Positions 36,801-45,301 are shown, counted from the first letter of the stretch. The stretch is DNA of 64,000 bases from Rhodococcus jostii NBRC 16295 (GCF_001894825.1 NZ_BCWY01000016.1:1-64000); one strand, 5' to 3'. Notes: generated by a model not told the origin, from the sequence alone. Numbers and translations are program-made.

Positions 36801-37167
36801 GGGTTCAATTGGGATCCGTCCCAGGCGATTTGGCAAGACATCGATTCTATCTCGTTCGTCTGGGACTTTCGCGACCACATCTATCACGTGGACTTCAAGG
36901 ACACGCGGGTGCGGCGCCACAACGGCATGTCCGGAATCGTGGGGTCTCACTTGCCGTGGGGGATCCACGGCGACAGTGGGATTCGTGTCGGTCAGTCATG
37001 GCGACATTCCGTCGGAGGATTCGTTTCGGACACTCGATGCCATCGGCTATCGTGGCCCGATCTCGATCGAGTGAGAAGACGCCGGCATGCACCGAATGCA
37101 GGGAGCGGCGGAAGCCACTCGGATTGTCCGATCGTTGCTCTTCGCGAAACCGGACATGCGTTTTGAC
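36790..37167 (+). pseudogene. Sugar-phosphate isomerase/epimerase, C-terminal remnant
   Basis: Pieces in two frames give WQDIDSISFVWDFRDHIYHV, DFKDTRVRRHNGMSGIVGSH and VGFVSVSHGDIPSEDSFRTL DAIGYRGPISIE. Past a TGA standing where Trp is expected, EDAGMHRMQGAAEATRIVRS then LLFAKPDMRF. This is the end of a xylose-isomerase-like TIM barrel with conserved metal-binding HVDFKD and SIEWED motifs. There is one frameshift and one nonsense change, and the 5' half is lost. Confidence 0.75.
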
Positions 37168-37292
37168 CGATCATTCGAGATACAGCCCCCTGAATCGTCT
37201 GGCGCGCACTTAGATTACGTGCGATCTCAAGGGTATTCATAAAGAGCGATTCGTGCTTCCGCAGGCCGCCGTCACCTGCCCGACGGACAAAT

Positions 37293-37850
37293 TCAGGGTT
37301 GGCGAAGGTTGATTACGATGGAATGAATGGGACGTCCTTTGATCACCGGTACCGCACCGAGCGATTCGACGATCTCGAGTCGGCCGGCCGACTCCGGCAC
37401 CCCGATCACGACGATGCGGGCGGCGCCGACGGCTCGGGCCGCAGCTACCGCGGCGATGCCGTGGTAGCCGGGGCCGATGACGACGACGGTGGAGCCTTCC
37501 TTGGCGCCGCCGGCGTCGACCGTCCAGTCGAGCGCGTTGGCGAAGGGCTGCGTCCACGCTGCGAGATCCGCGTCGAGATCCGCCGGTAGGCGGTAGACGA
37601 GGCTGTTCGCGCTGAGCTGCATGTATTCGGCGTTGCCGCCGTGCAGGCCGGCCCCGTCGTCCGCCGAGACCAGACCCACTCGCCGTTTTCCCGCGAACAA
37701 ATCGGTGTGTGGGCACATGCGGTAGTCCCCGATGCGGCACGCCGGGCAGGCCTCCCGCAGGCACGGCAGGTATTCCTCCAGCGCGACCCGGTCGCCGGGC
37801 CGCACGTCCCACGCGGTCGACTGGGTCTCCTCCACCGAGAGGACGGCTCT
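37293..37850 (-). pseudogene. Zn-dependent alcohol dehydrogenase, internal fragment
   Basis: The frame runs from WDVRPGDRVALEEYLPC through the structural-zinc region (CRIGDYRMCPH) and GLHGGNAEYMQLSANSLVYR to the NAD-binding STVVVIGPGYHGIAAVAAAR, then stops soon after VESLGAVPVIKG. The catalytic N-terminal Cys/His region and the C-terminal third are missing. The open frame upstream runs antisense to the whiB gene and is not homologous. Confidence 0.75.
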
Positions 37851-37899
37851 GTCACGGCCGCGGACATCTTCACCGCAGAGAAGGTACGACCCGACCAGC

Positions 37900-38232
37900 A
37901 TGGACGAAGACCTGTTCGGCCACGAACTCGAATGGCAGCGACACTCCCGATGCCGCAGGATGGGAACCGAACTGTTCTTCCCGCAGGACGGAGAGTCTCC
38001 GCACCAGCGATCGAAGCGTGAACGTATACCCAAGGGGCTCTGTGCGTGCTGCGCAGTCGCGGACAGGTGTCGTACCTACGCGTTGGAAAATTCCGAGCCA
38101 CATGGGATATGGGGCGGTCTGTCTGCCCACGAGCGATGCTTGAGGCTCGGAGCAGCATCGCATCTCGAGGGAATGCGCGCCCCAGCTGCCGTCCGTCAGG
38201 TCCGGTACGGCGCCATATCCGGCTTCTGCTGA
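37900..38232 (+). CDS. WhiB-family iron-sulfur transcription factor
   Basis: A 110-residue Wbl protein. Four cysteines hold a redox-sensitive [4Fe-4S] cluster: C18 (RHSRCRRMG), C48, C51 and C57 (spacing Cx2Cx5C). After TELFFPQDGES the C-terminal half has the GIWGG turn (69-73) that contacts sigma factor region 4, then a basic ER..R stretch. Wbl proteins bind the primary sigma factor and regulate stress, redox or antibiotic-response genes. The ATG at 37900 gives the standard start; the Shine-Dalgarno is weak. No obvious partner is adjacent. Which Wbl subclass it belongs to is unclear. Confidence 0.9.
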   Translation: MDEDLFGHELEWQRHSRCRRMGTELFFPQDGESPHQRSKRERIPKGLCACCAVADRCRTYALENSEPHGIWGGLSAHERCLRLGAASHLEGMRAPAAVRQVRYGAISGFC

Positions 38233-38286
38233 GAAGGGGCACTGCCCGATCGCGACATCGGTAGTCGTGGGCCCTGGTGCTGAGGC

Positions 38287-38406
38287 GTGTCGACCGGCGG
38301 TCTGACAGATGAGATTGAGCGTCTCGCTGCGCTGCGTGCGCAGGGACTGCTAGACGACGCCGAGTTCACCGCGGCAGAGCAGGCTGAAATCGCACGTCAT
38401 ATATAG
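38287..38406 (+). CDS. SHOCT-like mini-protein
   Basis: A 39-residue ORF from a GTG: STGGLTDEIERLAALRAQGL then LDDAEFTAAEQAEIARHI. This matches a lone SHOCT domain (LxxLxxLRxxGxLTDxEFxxxK), normally a C-terminal oligomerisation or targeting module. A stand-alone SHOCT peptide is unusual. It may be the tail of a lost protein, though GTG start and stop are both intact. Confidence 0.55.
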   Translation: MSTGGLTDEIERLAALRAQGLLDDAEFTAAEQAEIARHI

Positions 38407-38630
38407 GAGGGGCCGGCTGCACTGGCGACCGCGCCGACGGTGTCTGTCGTTCCGTGTAGGCGTGCCGAATACCGGACGATGTGAGTGTCGGCCTCTCCGG
38501 TGATTCTGATGGACTTGAAATCTGGACGCTACATAAGCTCTCGAATCCGTCCTTCACTGACGACGAAGCGGCGAAGATAGGAAGGCTTGAATTTTGGCCA
38601 CTCCGCACAAGCGACCAGGGGACGGATGAT

Positions 38631-39656
38631 GTGACCGCATCAGGGGACAGCAAGGAGGCCGACCTCGTCCTAGCGGGTGGCGGCGTCAAAGGAATCGGGT
38701 TGGTCGGCGCCGCCTCAGCGCTCATCGATGCCGGATACACGTTTCATCGCGTGTCCGGTACGTCGGCCGGCGCGGTGGTGGGAGCCATCCTCGCGGCCGC
38801 CACAGCCAGCGGGGAACCCGTGACCGGCGAGCAGCTGAAGAAGCTCACCCGTATCGACTATAAAGAGTTTCTCGATCCGGGCGTCCTCGAGAACATCCCG
38901 ATCGTCGGGCAATCGTGGGCGCTGCTGCGGGGCACCGGACTCTACCGGGGCGATCGTGTTCACCAGTGGATCAAGGACACGCTCGCGGCCCTGGGGATCT
39001 CAACCTTCGGCGACCTGCAGATCGACGACGACACCCTGCCGCTGAACCGGCGGTACAGACTGGTGGTCACCGTTACCGACGTGACGACCGGGCAGTTGGT
39101 GCGACTGCCCTGGGACTTCGAACGGGTCTACGGCCTCGACCCCAATGCACAGTCCGTAGCCGACGCGGTGCGGGCGTCCATGGCTATCCCGTTTTTCTTC
39201 CGCCCTGTCTCGTTGACCAGTGCCGCCGGAATGACCTCGACGCTGGTGGACGGCGGAGTGCTCTCGAACTTCCCGATCGATTCTCTGGATCGGACCGATG
39301 GACAGTTGCCGCGATGGCCCACCTTCGGGGTCACCGTCCTGCCCAATCTGCCGGCTGGGAACGATGACGTCATCCCCCATCTCAGACTCCTGCGCCTTCT
39401 CGGACCACCGCACCTGTTCGAGAGCGTTCTCAGCACCATGCTCGTGGGCCGCGATCAGGCGTACCTCAACCAGCCGTGGGTGAGTGTCCGCGCAATCAGG
39501 GTGGACTCCACCGATGTGGGGGTCCTGGACTTCGACCTTCTCCAGGAGGACATCGAAGCTCTTCACCGGAACGGATACGAAGCGGCGCAAGCTTTCCTGT
39601 CCACCTGGAATTGGGAATCCTATGTTCAGAGGTTTCGGCCGATGCCGCCTGGGTAG
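38631..39656 (+). CDS. Patatin-like phospholipase
   Basis: A 341-residue cytoplasmic acyl hydrolase with the Ser-Asp dyad: oxyanion loop LVLAGGGVKGIGLVGAASAL, nucleophile elbow GTSAGAVVG and Asp in LVDGGVLSNFPID. Patatins release fatty acids from phospholipids or acylglycerols. I chose the GTG at 38631 since GGGGACGG is well placed and family proteins start shortly before the glycine loop. A start at 38481 would add 50 residues. The C-terminal half (DFERVYGLDPNAQSVADAVR..FFFRPVSLT) is typical. Possible lipid-storage link, by inference. Confidence 0.85.
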   Translation: MTASGDSKEADLVLAGGGVKGIGLVGAASALIDAGYTFHRVSGTSAGAVVGAILAAATASGEPVTGEQLKKLTRIDYKEFLDPGVLENIPIVGQSWALLRGTGLYRGDRVHQWIKDTLAALGISTFGDLQIDDDTLPLNRRYRLVVTVTDVTTGQLVRLPWDFERVYGLDPNAQSVADAVRASMAIPFFFRPVSLTSAAGMTSTLVDGGVLSNFPIDSLDRTDGQLPRWPTFGVTVLPNLPAGNDDVIPHLRLLRLLGPPHLFESVLSTMLVGRDQAYLNQPWVSVRAIRVDSTDVGVLDFDLLQEDIEALHRNGYEAAQAFLSTWNWESYVQRFRPMPPG

Positions 39657-39752
39657 CTCTCATACCAAGCTCGACCGAGACAAGGACGGGATCGCTGCGA
39701 CAAGTGATGCGGCGGAACATCGTCGACATCAAGCCATAATCGACTGTGCAGG

Positions 39753-40193
39753 TCAGACGGGACACAGGGTTTGCCGGGTTCGGTTCCAGAACGGAAACAG
39801 CTCAGGGCTCCCGGCGTCCGGGTGTTGCCGTTGCGCCTGCTCGACGAATTCGAGGACCGTCTTTCCGGTGGTGTGGGAGAGTGCGCAGGCGTCCAGACTC
39901 AGCTTCGCCGACGCCACGAACCCGATCCGCTCGGCGTACGGGCCCAGGACCCCGGAATCGACGAACGGAGCGAGACCTGTCCCCCACCGATTGAAGGCGG
40001 ACTGCAGCCCGAAATCACAGGGTTGCCCGAATAATTCACTGCACGTCGTCGGTCCGCCGTGGACCATGACCGCGGAATCGGGCAGCGGGCGCGGCGGCTC
40101 GGGCGAGTCCGGTCGCGACGCGACCGACCACACCACCAGCGCCGCGGCGCCGACGACCAGGCACACCAGCACCGTCTTCAGGGCCTGCTTCAT
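39753..40193 (-). CDS. Membrane-anchored extracytoplasmic protein, unknown
   Basis: A 146-residue protein with an uncleaved N-terminal anchor or signal (KTVLVCLVVGAAALVVWSVA) and an exported domain. Four cysteines (TTCSELFGQPCDF, DACALS, TLCPV) could pair. KLSLDACALSHTTGKTVLEF and EQAQRQHPDAGSPELFPFWN suggest a small helical domain like mycobacterial DUF732-type secreted proteins. No exact family is recognised. It faces the patatin gene convergently. Confidence 0.65.
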   Translation of the reverse strand: MKQALKTVLVCLVVGAAALVVWSVASRPDSPEPPRPLPDSAVMVHGGPTTCSELFGQPCDFGLQSAFNRWGTGLAPFVDSGVLGPYAERIGFVASAKLSLDACALSHTTGKTVLEFVEQAQRQHPDAGSPELFPFWNRTRQTLCPV

Positions 40194-40383
40194 CGCTCAC
40201 TCATCTCGTCACACACCTTCATTGCACCACTCCTGCCCTCCGTCCGTCCTGAAACACCGGTGGACGGCAACGAGAAGGCCAGAACGGGAGTGCCGTCGTA
40301 GGTCACCGGCGAGGGGCTGGCGTCCTCAATGAGGTGATCGGACACACCACGGCATCGAATTCGGCGAAGAACTGCCGACAGTT

Positions 40384-41406
40384 TTGGCGGTGCAGTTCGC
40401 GGCGGGCGTCCGCCTCGATCCAAACTCGTCCCTCGGCCAGTGGGTTTGGTCAGTCGATCTCGACGTCGGGGGTGCGCTGTCCTGCGATGACTTCCTCGAC
40501 CGGGACCAGGGTGTGGCCGTGGTCCGCGCGGTTCGGGTGTTGGAACGAATGGCGGACGGGTCGTTGTTGTTCCCCGCGAGAACTGCCTGGGCCGTGGCCA
40601 CGCCGGGCTCCCGGAAGCGGCGTGGGGAGGCGCTGACCTGTCAGGGCGCCAACGGTCGGATCGCGGCCTTCACCGCATGGCTGAACGACTACCCGGCCCG
40701 CACCCGCCCCAACGATCCGCACGGCCCGGTTCATGTCAACCGCTTCCGGCGAACCCTCGCCTGGCACATCGCCCGCCTGCCCGGTGGCCGCGTCGCGCTC
40801 GCGCTGCAGTATGGGCACCTGCGCGCCTCCACGGTCACCGACTGCTACGCCGGACGAGCCCGCGACGGACTACGCCGGATCCTCGACATCGAAACCGCAC
40901 GAGCCATGGCCGACTATCTCGACTCCGTCGCCGATCGTCTCCACCACGGCGAACACGTCTCCGGGCCCGCTGCCCGCCGCCTGATCAGCGCCGCCACCGG
41001 AGCCCAGCTTCGATTCGAGGGCATGTTCCTGACATCCACGCAGGCGCGCGCACTGCTCGCTGTCCCGCAATTCCACGTCTACGACAACCCGGAGGCGTTC
41101 CTCACCTGCAACTACGATCCAGCCAAAGCGCTCTGCCACCCGGACCGTACCCACCCACCCGGCCGGTCGACATCCCCGGCGATCGACCGGTGCGATCCGG
41201 CCTGCGCGAACATCGCGCGCACCGACATCCACATCGCCGCACTGCGCAGCGAGATCGCCCGGCTCCGCGAGGAAATCGTCGAGCCGGCCACCCCGATGCC
41301 GCTGCGTGAACGTCTCGGTCAACGAGCAGCCCACCTGGACAAGCTCGTCGAGCAGCATGAGCGGACCCGCATCACGAACCGCGAGGAGACCGACGTTGAC
41401 CGATGA
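40384..41406 (+). CDS. Phage-type tyrosine recombinase, 5'-truncated
   Basis: A 340-residue frame starting at TTG. The C-terminal catalytic portion is recognisable: NRFRRTLAWHIARLPGGRVA (box II-like), QYGHLRASTVTDCYAG (GH and catalytic Tyr). The first catalytic Arg region and the whole N-terminal core-binding domain are absent; recombinases of this kind usually exceed 600 residues. After residue ~240 follow a Cys-rich segment (CNYDPAKALCHPDRTH and CDPACANIA) and a coiled coil (IAALRSEIARLREEIVEP). The following gene overlaps it by 11 bases, a typical integrase-partner arrangement. It is probably inactive. Confidence 0.7.
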   Translation: MAVQFAAGVRLDPNSSLGQWVWSVDLDVGGALSCDDFLDRDQGVAVVRAVRVLERMADGSLLFPARTAWAVATPGSRKRRGEALTCQGANGRIAAFTAWLNDYPARTRPNDPHGPVHVNRFRRTLAWHIARLPGGRVALALQYGHLRASTVTDCYAGRARDGLRRILDIETARAMADYLDSVADRLHHGEHVSGPAARRLISAATGAQLRFEGMFLTSTQARALLAVPQFHVYDNPEAFLTCNYDPAKALCHPDRTHPPGRSTSPAIDRCDPACANIARTDIHIAALRSEIARLREEIVEPATPMPLRERLGQRAAHLDKLVEQHERTRITNREETDVDR

Positions 41407-41950
41407 GGACGACCGGCGTGCCATCACCGCGGCCATGCAGCGACTGTTCGCGGGAACACCGCTGCGCTCGTCGGGCAAGCTCGACATCGTCAGTCTCGCG
41501 CAAGAAGCCGGGGTGAAGCGAATCAAGCTGACCCACAAGCACACCGATCTCAAGGATCTCTTCTACGCGCAGCGGCGAACCCGCGACGGCGTCCCTGACA
41601 ACGAGGTCAAGCTCCGCGAGCAGATCGCCGCCTTGCAGAAGACCAACCAGTCTCTGCGAGACGAGCGGGACCGCTACCGCCTGACCAGCGAAACGTTCGC
41701 TCGCGCGTTGCACGTCCTGACCATCGAGAATGACAACTTCCGCCGCGACGCACGCAACCTACCGCCACACCCATCAAGCGGGCTCCGACCATTCGCGCCT
41801 GGTCGAACACCTCCAGCCTGGAACGTCCACAGCGAGGTAAGGAGTAGCCCCCGGATGTCGTTGACGGTTGTTCTGGCCGGGTCGGACATGGCTCGTCCGC
41901 CCCATACTCTTCCGGGAACATCACGGTGGCCAGGTCGGAGCGGGAGTTAG
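41396..41950 (+). CDS. Coiled-coil partner of the recombinase (DUF6262-like)
   Basis: A 184-residue protein from a TTG with GAGGAG seven bases upstream. The N-terminal helix-turn-helix-like part DRRAITAAMQRLFAGTPLRS, KLDIVSLAQEAGVKRIKLTH is followed by a long coiled coil (KLREQIAALQKTNQSLRDER). Small proteins of this plan follow large tyrosine recombinases in Tn554-like and actinobacterial elements. Past residue ~125 the sequence becomes Pro/Arg/Ser-rich and may be frameshifted tail. It overlaps the recombinase, so the two were one transcription unit. Confidence 0.65.
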   Translation: MTDEDDRRAITAAMQRLFAGTPLRSSGKLDIVSLAQEAGVKRIKLTHKHTDLKDLFYAQRRTRDGVPDNEVKLREQIAALQKTNQSLRDERDRYRLTSETFARALHVLTIENDNFRRDARNLPPHPSSGLRPFAPGRTPPAWNVHSEVRSSPRMSLTVVLAGSDMARPPHTLPGTSRWPGRSGS

Positions 41951-42031
41951 CCGACAGGCGATCCCGATTGTCCAGAGTGTCCCGATTTACGCCCCGACAG
42001 CAAAATCATCACCGGACGGGAGAATGGACGG

Positions 42032-42697
42032 CTAACTGGCATCTTCGATTCCTCGGTTACCGAGAAATTCACGTAGCAGGTGACCGGAATGGGAGATTAG
42101 GTGGGACATCGATTGCTCTGCGGCGTCCGGATCACGGCGACGTAGCGCGCTCAGGACTTCCCGGCGATGGTCCGATGACGGGTACTGATGATTCGTGGCA
42201 AAGAACCGGCTTGGTACGTAGAACAGTGTATTGCTCAGCAGCAGTCTCAGCTTCGGGGAACCCGCGCTCTTGTTGATGATTCGATGAAAGCTGTCGTTGA
42301 GATCTTGGACGGTCTCACTGTCTCTCAGCGCAGCCGCCTGATCGATCTCGTCGTGCATCTGTGTCAGATTGTCGAGCTGGTCGTCGGAGAGGTTCGTGGC
42401 GGCGCGACGCGCCAGTTGTCCTGCCAGGAACGCTTGAGCGAGGAAGACGTCATCGATGTCTTGATCGCTGAGCGCCAGAACGCGGAAACCTTTCCGGGGC
42501 TCGAGACTCAAGAATCCCTGGCCACGTAGCGCCTGCAGGGCCTCTCTGACTGGAGTCGGGCTGACACCGAGATCCTCGGCGAGGTTCTCGGCGCGTACTC
42601 GAGATCCCGCGGGGAACTCGCCCGTAAGAATCTGTTCTCGCACATAGGATTCGACCTCGGTTGATAGCTGCGCACGTCCGACAAAGGCCTTGGGCAT
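42032..42697 (-). CDS. GntR-family (FadR-type) regulator
   Basis: A 221-residue repressor. The winged helix occupies residues ~10-75 (LSTEVESYVREQILTGEFPA; LAEDLGVSPTPVREALQALR; SLEPRKGFRVLALS). The FCD ligand domain follows (~80-210), with metal-type residues in DLNDSFHRIINKSAG and MSHLISHSGH. It is divergent from a carboxymuconolactone-decarboxylase-like gene and heads the catabolic cluster. The CTATAG-centred palindromes in front of that gene, the transporter and the ligase operon are its likely operators, with an acid or CoA-ester intermediate as inducer. Confidence 0.9.
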   Translation of the reverse strand: MPKAFVGRAQLSTEVESYVREQILTGEFPAGSRVRAENLAEDLGVSPTPVREALQALRGQGFLSLEPRKGFRVLALSDQDIDDVFLAQAFLAGQLARRAATNLSDDQLDNLTQMHDEIDQAAALRDSETVQDLNDSFHRIINKSAGSPKLRLLLSNTLFYVPSRFFATNHQYPSSDHRREVLSALRRRDPDAAEQSMSHLISHSGHLLREFLGNRGIEDAS

Positions 42698-42784
42698 CTC
42701 ATGTCCTCTCCATTGTCGGAGGGCGGCGACTGTCCGCGCTCCTGGCCGCAGACGGATCCATTTGGAACCATACCTACGCCTTGG

Positions 42785-42818
42785 CTACCACTTTCTATAG
42801 ATAATAGAGTAGTGGTAG
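42785..42818. promoter_or_regulatory. GntR operator 1, divergent gntR/CMD promoter
   Basis: TTTCTATAGATAATAG around CTATAG (42795-42800) is the same motif, in inverse, as at 45266-45285. An outer inverted repeat CTACCACT (42785-42792) / AGTGGTAG (42811-42818) encloses it. It lies between the two divergent genes, so one repressor could control both. Confidence 0.7.
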
Positions 42819-42957
42819 GGCCTGATTTAGCCAAGTCCGACTATCCCTGCCTGCCAGGCCAACACTGCGCCACATCCGCAGAAAGCCATCCACCGCCACT
42901 CCGCGAGCGCGGCTTGACCTGGGGCAGACACTGCATTCGACCCGAAAGGACCACACG

Positions 42958-43692
42958 ATGACAAGAGCCGAGACCGCCGACGAGGGCCGCGAGACCGGGG
43001 TTTCCTCGCGAGTATCGAAGGTATTCGGGTGCGTTACGGCGCAGTGGGAACAATTGATAGCGCTGGATCCTACGTTCGCGGACGCCTTCTCGAGATTTCT
43101 CGAGGCCGCTTACGACTCGGACGAGTTGCCCCCGCACATCCGCGAATTACTGCTCTTGGCACACGATGCCTCGGTCACCGTCCGCGACCAGGGTGGCGTC
43201 GCACTTCGGATGAGGCGAGCATTGGATGCCGGCGCCTCCCGCCGTGAAGTCCTCGACGTGCTGCTGCTTCTGCCGTTCGTGGCGCTCCATGGCGTGACGG
43301 AGGGGCTCCCCCTGGTGTATGACGTCAACTCGTACGAGGTCCCTGCAGCAACCAAGGGCGCGTATTGGCGCCCGTTCGAAGACAAATTTCCGGGCGTGCA
43401 CGGCATGCTCGCCGAGGAGTTGCCCGGGTTCTTCGACTCCTACCGCCGGCTCGGGCGTGCGGTGTGGGAGCACAGCGAACTCGAACCGAAATGGCGCGAG
43501 TTGGCGCTTGCGGTGGCCGACATGTCCACGACTCACCTGTTCTCACAAGGTGCTGCACTTCACGTGGAGAACGCACTGCAGTACGGCGCCACGCGCCGTC
43601 AGGCGGCGGCTGCACTGGCTCTGACGGCGGTGTTTGCGAACACAGCTGTCGAACTGGGAGTCGCGGCGCTGGAGTCGACCGAACAGGCATAG
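42958..43692 (+). CDS. Carboxymuconolactone-decarboxylase (AhpD-like) family protein
   Basis: A 244-residue protein made of two CMD/AhpD-type helical repeats. The first (residues ~50-105) is LPPHIRELLLLAHDASVTVR..ALDAGASRREVLDVLLLLPF; the second (~175-235) is EPKWRELALAVADMSTTHLF..HVENALQYGATRRQAAAALA. The redox CxxC of AhpD is missing, so a decarboxylase, lactone- or keto-acid-handling role is more likely than peroxidase. GAAAGGA precedes the ATG. Divergent from gntR and sharing its operator, it belongs to the catabolic regulon. Its exact reaction cannot be assigned. Confidence 0.82.
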   Translation: MTRAETADEGRETGVSSRVSKVFGCVTAQWEQLIALDPTFADAFSRFLEAAYDSDELPPHIRELLLLAHDASVTVRDQGGVALRMRRALDAGASRREVLDVLLLLPFVALHGVTEGLPLVYDVNSYEVPAATKGAYWRPFEDKFPGVHGMLAEELPGFFDSYRRLGRAVWEHSELEPKWRELALAVADMSTTHLFSQGAALHVENALQYGATRRQAAAALALTAVFANTAVELGVAALESTEQA

Positions 43693-43850
43693 TCGCTGGC
43701 CACTCCAGTTGCATGACCAATGACGCAACCCGTTTGGCTGATCAATGCTGGTGCCGGTTGCGATGCGAGGTCCGCTCGGCCGTAGCAGTAGTTGTGCGAT
43801 AGCAGCGACCACGCGCTCTTGACGTGACGCCGATCACCGCATATAAACTC

Positions 43851-43864
43851 TTTTCTATAGAAAA
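43851..43864. promoter_or_regulatory. GntR operator 2, before the symporter
   Basis: TTTTCTATAGAAAA is a perfect 14-bp palindrome 18 bp before the symporter ATG. It shares CTATAG and flanking A/T arms with sites 1 and 3. Position near the start fits repression. Confidence 0.7.
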
Positions 43865-43882
43865 TTCGGAAGAGAGTGTGAA

Positions 43883-45238
43883 ATGGCGAGCAGTACAGTT
43901 TCCCGACCCCCGAGTCAACGTCGACTGATCATCGCGGGGATATCCACCTCCACCATCGAGTACTACGACTTCCTGCTGTACGGGACGATGGCAGCGTTGG
44001 TGTTCAACAAGGTGTTCTTCCCGTCCTTCAGTTCGGCTGCAGGAACATTGGCCGCGTTCGCAACCTTCGCGTTCGGGTTCATCGCCAGGCCGATCGGCAG
44101 CCTGGTCTTCGGGCGCATGGGGGACCGCCTCGGGCGTAAGCGGACCCTGATGGTCTCCCTGTCGTTGATGGGGTTCTCTACACTTGCCATTGGCCTGATG
44201 CCCACCTACGAGATGATTGGAATCGCAGCACCGTTGCTGTTGGTGGCGATGCGGTTTCTCCAGGGTCTGTCCTTGGGCGGCGAGTGGGCGGGCGCCTCGC
44301 TGGTGTTGATCGAGAATTCGAAGCCCGGGCGCGAGAACTTCATGGCCAGCATGGTTCAGATCGGCTCGCTGGGCCTGATGCTCTCCTCTATGGCCACCAC
44401 GTTGGCATCGAAGTTCACCGGCGAGCACTTCATCACCTGGGGGTGGCGACTGCCATTCCTGCTGGGCTTCGTGATGTTCCTGTTCACCTTCTGGATCCGC
44501 CGCAACATCGAGGACAGCGCCGAGTACACCGAAGCCAAGGGCCAAACATCCCCGGAGGCGCAACTGTCGCTGGCGAAGACGTTGACCTCCTACTGGAAGC
44601 CGATCGTGCTCGGGTTCTTCGTCACCGGCGGCGGCGTGGTCGTGTACTTCACGATCACCACATACGGAATCGCTTACGCGACCACGTCTCTGGGATACAA
44701 CCGCACATCGGTTCTCGATGCGTTGACGCTCGCCGCCCTCGTCTACTCCGTCGCGATTCCAGTCGCGGGGTGGTGCGCGGACCGATGGAGTCCTCGGATT
44801 GTGCTCGTCACCGGCTTCGTGTTCGGCGTGCTGCTGTCGTTCCCGTTCTTCTGGCTCCTCGGCCTCGGCGTCATCGGAGTCTTCGTCGGCCTCGCCATGT
44901 ACCTCGCTTTGTCTCATGCCCTCATTCAGGCACCGCAGGCGGTCGTCTATGGACGTCAGTTCCCGCCGTTGGCTCGCTACACCGGCACCGCTCTGAGCCA
45001 CGCGCTTCCAACCGCGGTCGTGGGCGGAACCGCGCCAGTGATCGCTCAGGCCCTGTTGAACGCCACCGGCTCCAACCTGGCGCTTTCGATCTACATCTTC
45101 ATCATGGCGTCGTTGGGCGCCGCGGCGGCCTACCTCTTGACGGCGCAGGACTCCGTGGCCCGGAAGCAGGCAAAGGTGGCTCAGCGCGGCATTGCCGAGA
45201 AAACGGTCTCGGGCGACACCCTGGGCGCCAAGCGATGA
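43883..45238 (+). CDS. MHS-family MFS symporter for an organic acid
   Basis: A 451-residue, twelve-helix metabolite:H+ symporter. Family marks are STSTIEYYDFLLYGTMAAL in helix 1, FGRMGDRLGRKRTLMVSLSL (MFS motif A), LGGEWAGASLVLIENSKPG, and WGWRLPFLLGFVMFLFTFWIRR. Relatives import citrate, alpha-ketoglutarate, benzoates and betaines with protons. Between the regulator-CMD pair and the acyl-CoA ligase operon, it probably imports the acid that the ligase activates. GGAAGAGAG lies before the ATG, and an operator palindrome overlaps the promoter. Confidence 0.9.
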   Translation: MASSTVSRPPSQRRLIIAGISTSTIEYYDFLLYGTMAALVFNKVFFPSFSSAAGTLAAFATFAFGFIARPIGSLVFGRMGDRLGRKRTLMVSLSLMGFSTLAIGLMPTYEMIGIAAPLLLVAMRFLQGLSLGGEWAGASLVLIENSKPGRENFMASMVQIGSLGLMLSSMATTLASKFTGEHFITWGWRLPFLLGFVMFLFTFWIRRNIEDSAEYTEAKGQTSPEAQLSLAKTLTSYWKPIVLGFFVTGGGVVVYFTITTYGIAYATTSLGYNRTSVLDALTLAALVYSVAIPVAGWCADRWSPRIVLVTGFVFGVLLSFPFFWLLGLGVIGVFVGLAMYLALSHALIQAPQAVVYGRQFPPLARYTGTALSHALPTAVVGGTAPVIAQALLNATGSNLALSIYIFIMASLGAAAAYLLTAQDSVARKQAKVAQRGIAEKTVSGDTLGAKR

Positions 45239-45265
45239 GGCGGTTGGAAAACAATCCACCGACGG

Positions 45266-45285
45266 CTATTATCTATAGAAAATAG
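45266..45285. promoter_or_regulatory. GntR operator 3, before the acyl-CoA ligase operon
   Basis: CTATTATCTATAGAAAATAG is a near-perfect 20-bp palindrome (one mismatched pair) centred on CTATAG at 45273-45278, 16 bp before the ligase ATG. It contains the core of sites 1 and 2. Confidence 0.7.
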
Positions 45286-45301
45286 TATGTGAGGCAGTGT
45301 G

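Noticed and set aside
41945-42037. Inverted repeat AGTTAGCCG / CGGCTAACT
   Set aside because: Only 9 bp with 75 bp between arms. It could be an element end or a weak terminator for gntR, but there is no second copy to support it.
43742-45259. A 505-residue minus-strand frame opposite the MHS symporter
   Set aside because: Glu/Arg/His-rich antisense shadow. The plus strand carries an unmistakable transporter.
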